A stretch of DNA of 64,000 bases from JADMJV01 sp964649085 (GTDB lineage: Bacteria; Vulcanimicrobiota; Xenobia; Xenobiales; JADMJV01): contig CAZYPN010000025.1 of assembly GCA_964649085.1 (NCBI GenBank), positions 32,815 through 96,814 of the forward strand, given 5' to 3'. Every line of letters starts with the position of its first letter. The first letter of the stretch is position 1. This document shows positions 63,975 to 64,000 of the stretch, piece by piece. Under the pieces are notes generated by a model, which was not told the DNA's origin, ran no database searches, and worked only from the letters and a program-made list of their open reading frames with translations. The position numbers and the translations under genes are program-made.

Positions 63975-64000
63975 TTTTCTTCCGACTTAAGCACTTGGCG

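Overview
The window is high-GC bacterial DNA with dense genes on both strands and many 4-bp stop/start overlaps. I see no rRNA, tRNA, CRISPR array, integrase or intact insertion sequence. Core genes on the right (fused glycyl-tRNA synthetase, gmk, obg, rpmA, a membrane Ser/Thr kinase) show it is a chromosome. The L27 protein has the N-terminal extension known from Firmicutes-type and some related lineages, and the tRNA synthetase is an alpha-beta fusion. I would guess an environmental, uncultivated-type lineage, but the phylum cannot be fixed from this sequence alone.

Positions 1-38,236 look like a defence island. It starts with the N-terminal part of a MotA/TolQ/ExbB-like (ZorA-like) channel protein on the minus strand. 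Next come a DUF262 + predicted ATPase pair with a frameshifted third gene (1.4-4.6 kb) and an HD phosphohydrolase with a small DUF4065/Panacea-like protein (4.7-6.6 kb). These are followed by a decayed ATPase and partner (6.6-7.7 kb), an unknown 503-aa protein, and a second DUF4065-like protein. A split OLD/PARIS-like ATPase + TOPRIM pair (9.9-11.7 kb) and an AAA+ ATPase lacking the protease it usually travels with close this part.

The centre (13.0-38.2 kb) is a large BREX type 2 (Pgl)-like locus: pglX methyltransferase, a 779-aa helical protein of unknown function, a RapA/SNF2-type helicase, an Hsp70-like ATPase, pglY and pglZ. It ends with a 2,670-residue protein that joins the PglW-type NERD + tandem kinase architecture to a complete DUF4011/COG1112 helicase with a Vsr-like nuclease domain and DUF3320. 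This Hsp70/SNF2 module and kinase-helicase-nuclease fusion, in place of the usual brxD/brxHI and free-standing PglW, are the strongest candidates for something undescribed. pglX also carries an abruptly lower-GC central section where its target recognition domain should lie.

After a lower-GC lipoprotein gene (38.5-40.1 kb) the sequence becomes ordinary: glyQS; gmk-Nudix-repeat protein-isochorismatase (43.2-45.9 kb); a convergent minus-strand series of Ser/Thr kinase, rpmA, obg, YfhO-like membrane protein and unknown protein (53.0 down to 46.3 kb); a sugar-1-phosphate nucleotidyltransferase plus NahK-like kinase pair; an OPT transporter with an N-acetylmuramoyl-alanine amidase; a GT-C-like membrane protein with an endonuclease/exonuclease/phosphatase-family hydrolase; a zinc-ribbon coiled-coil protein; an M23 peptidase; and small secreted or regulatory proteins up to the right edge.
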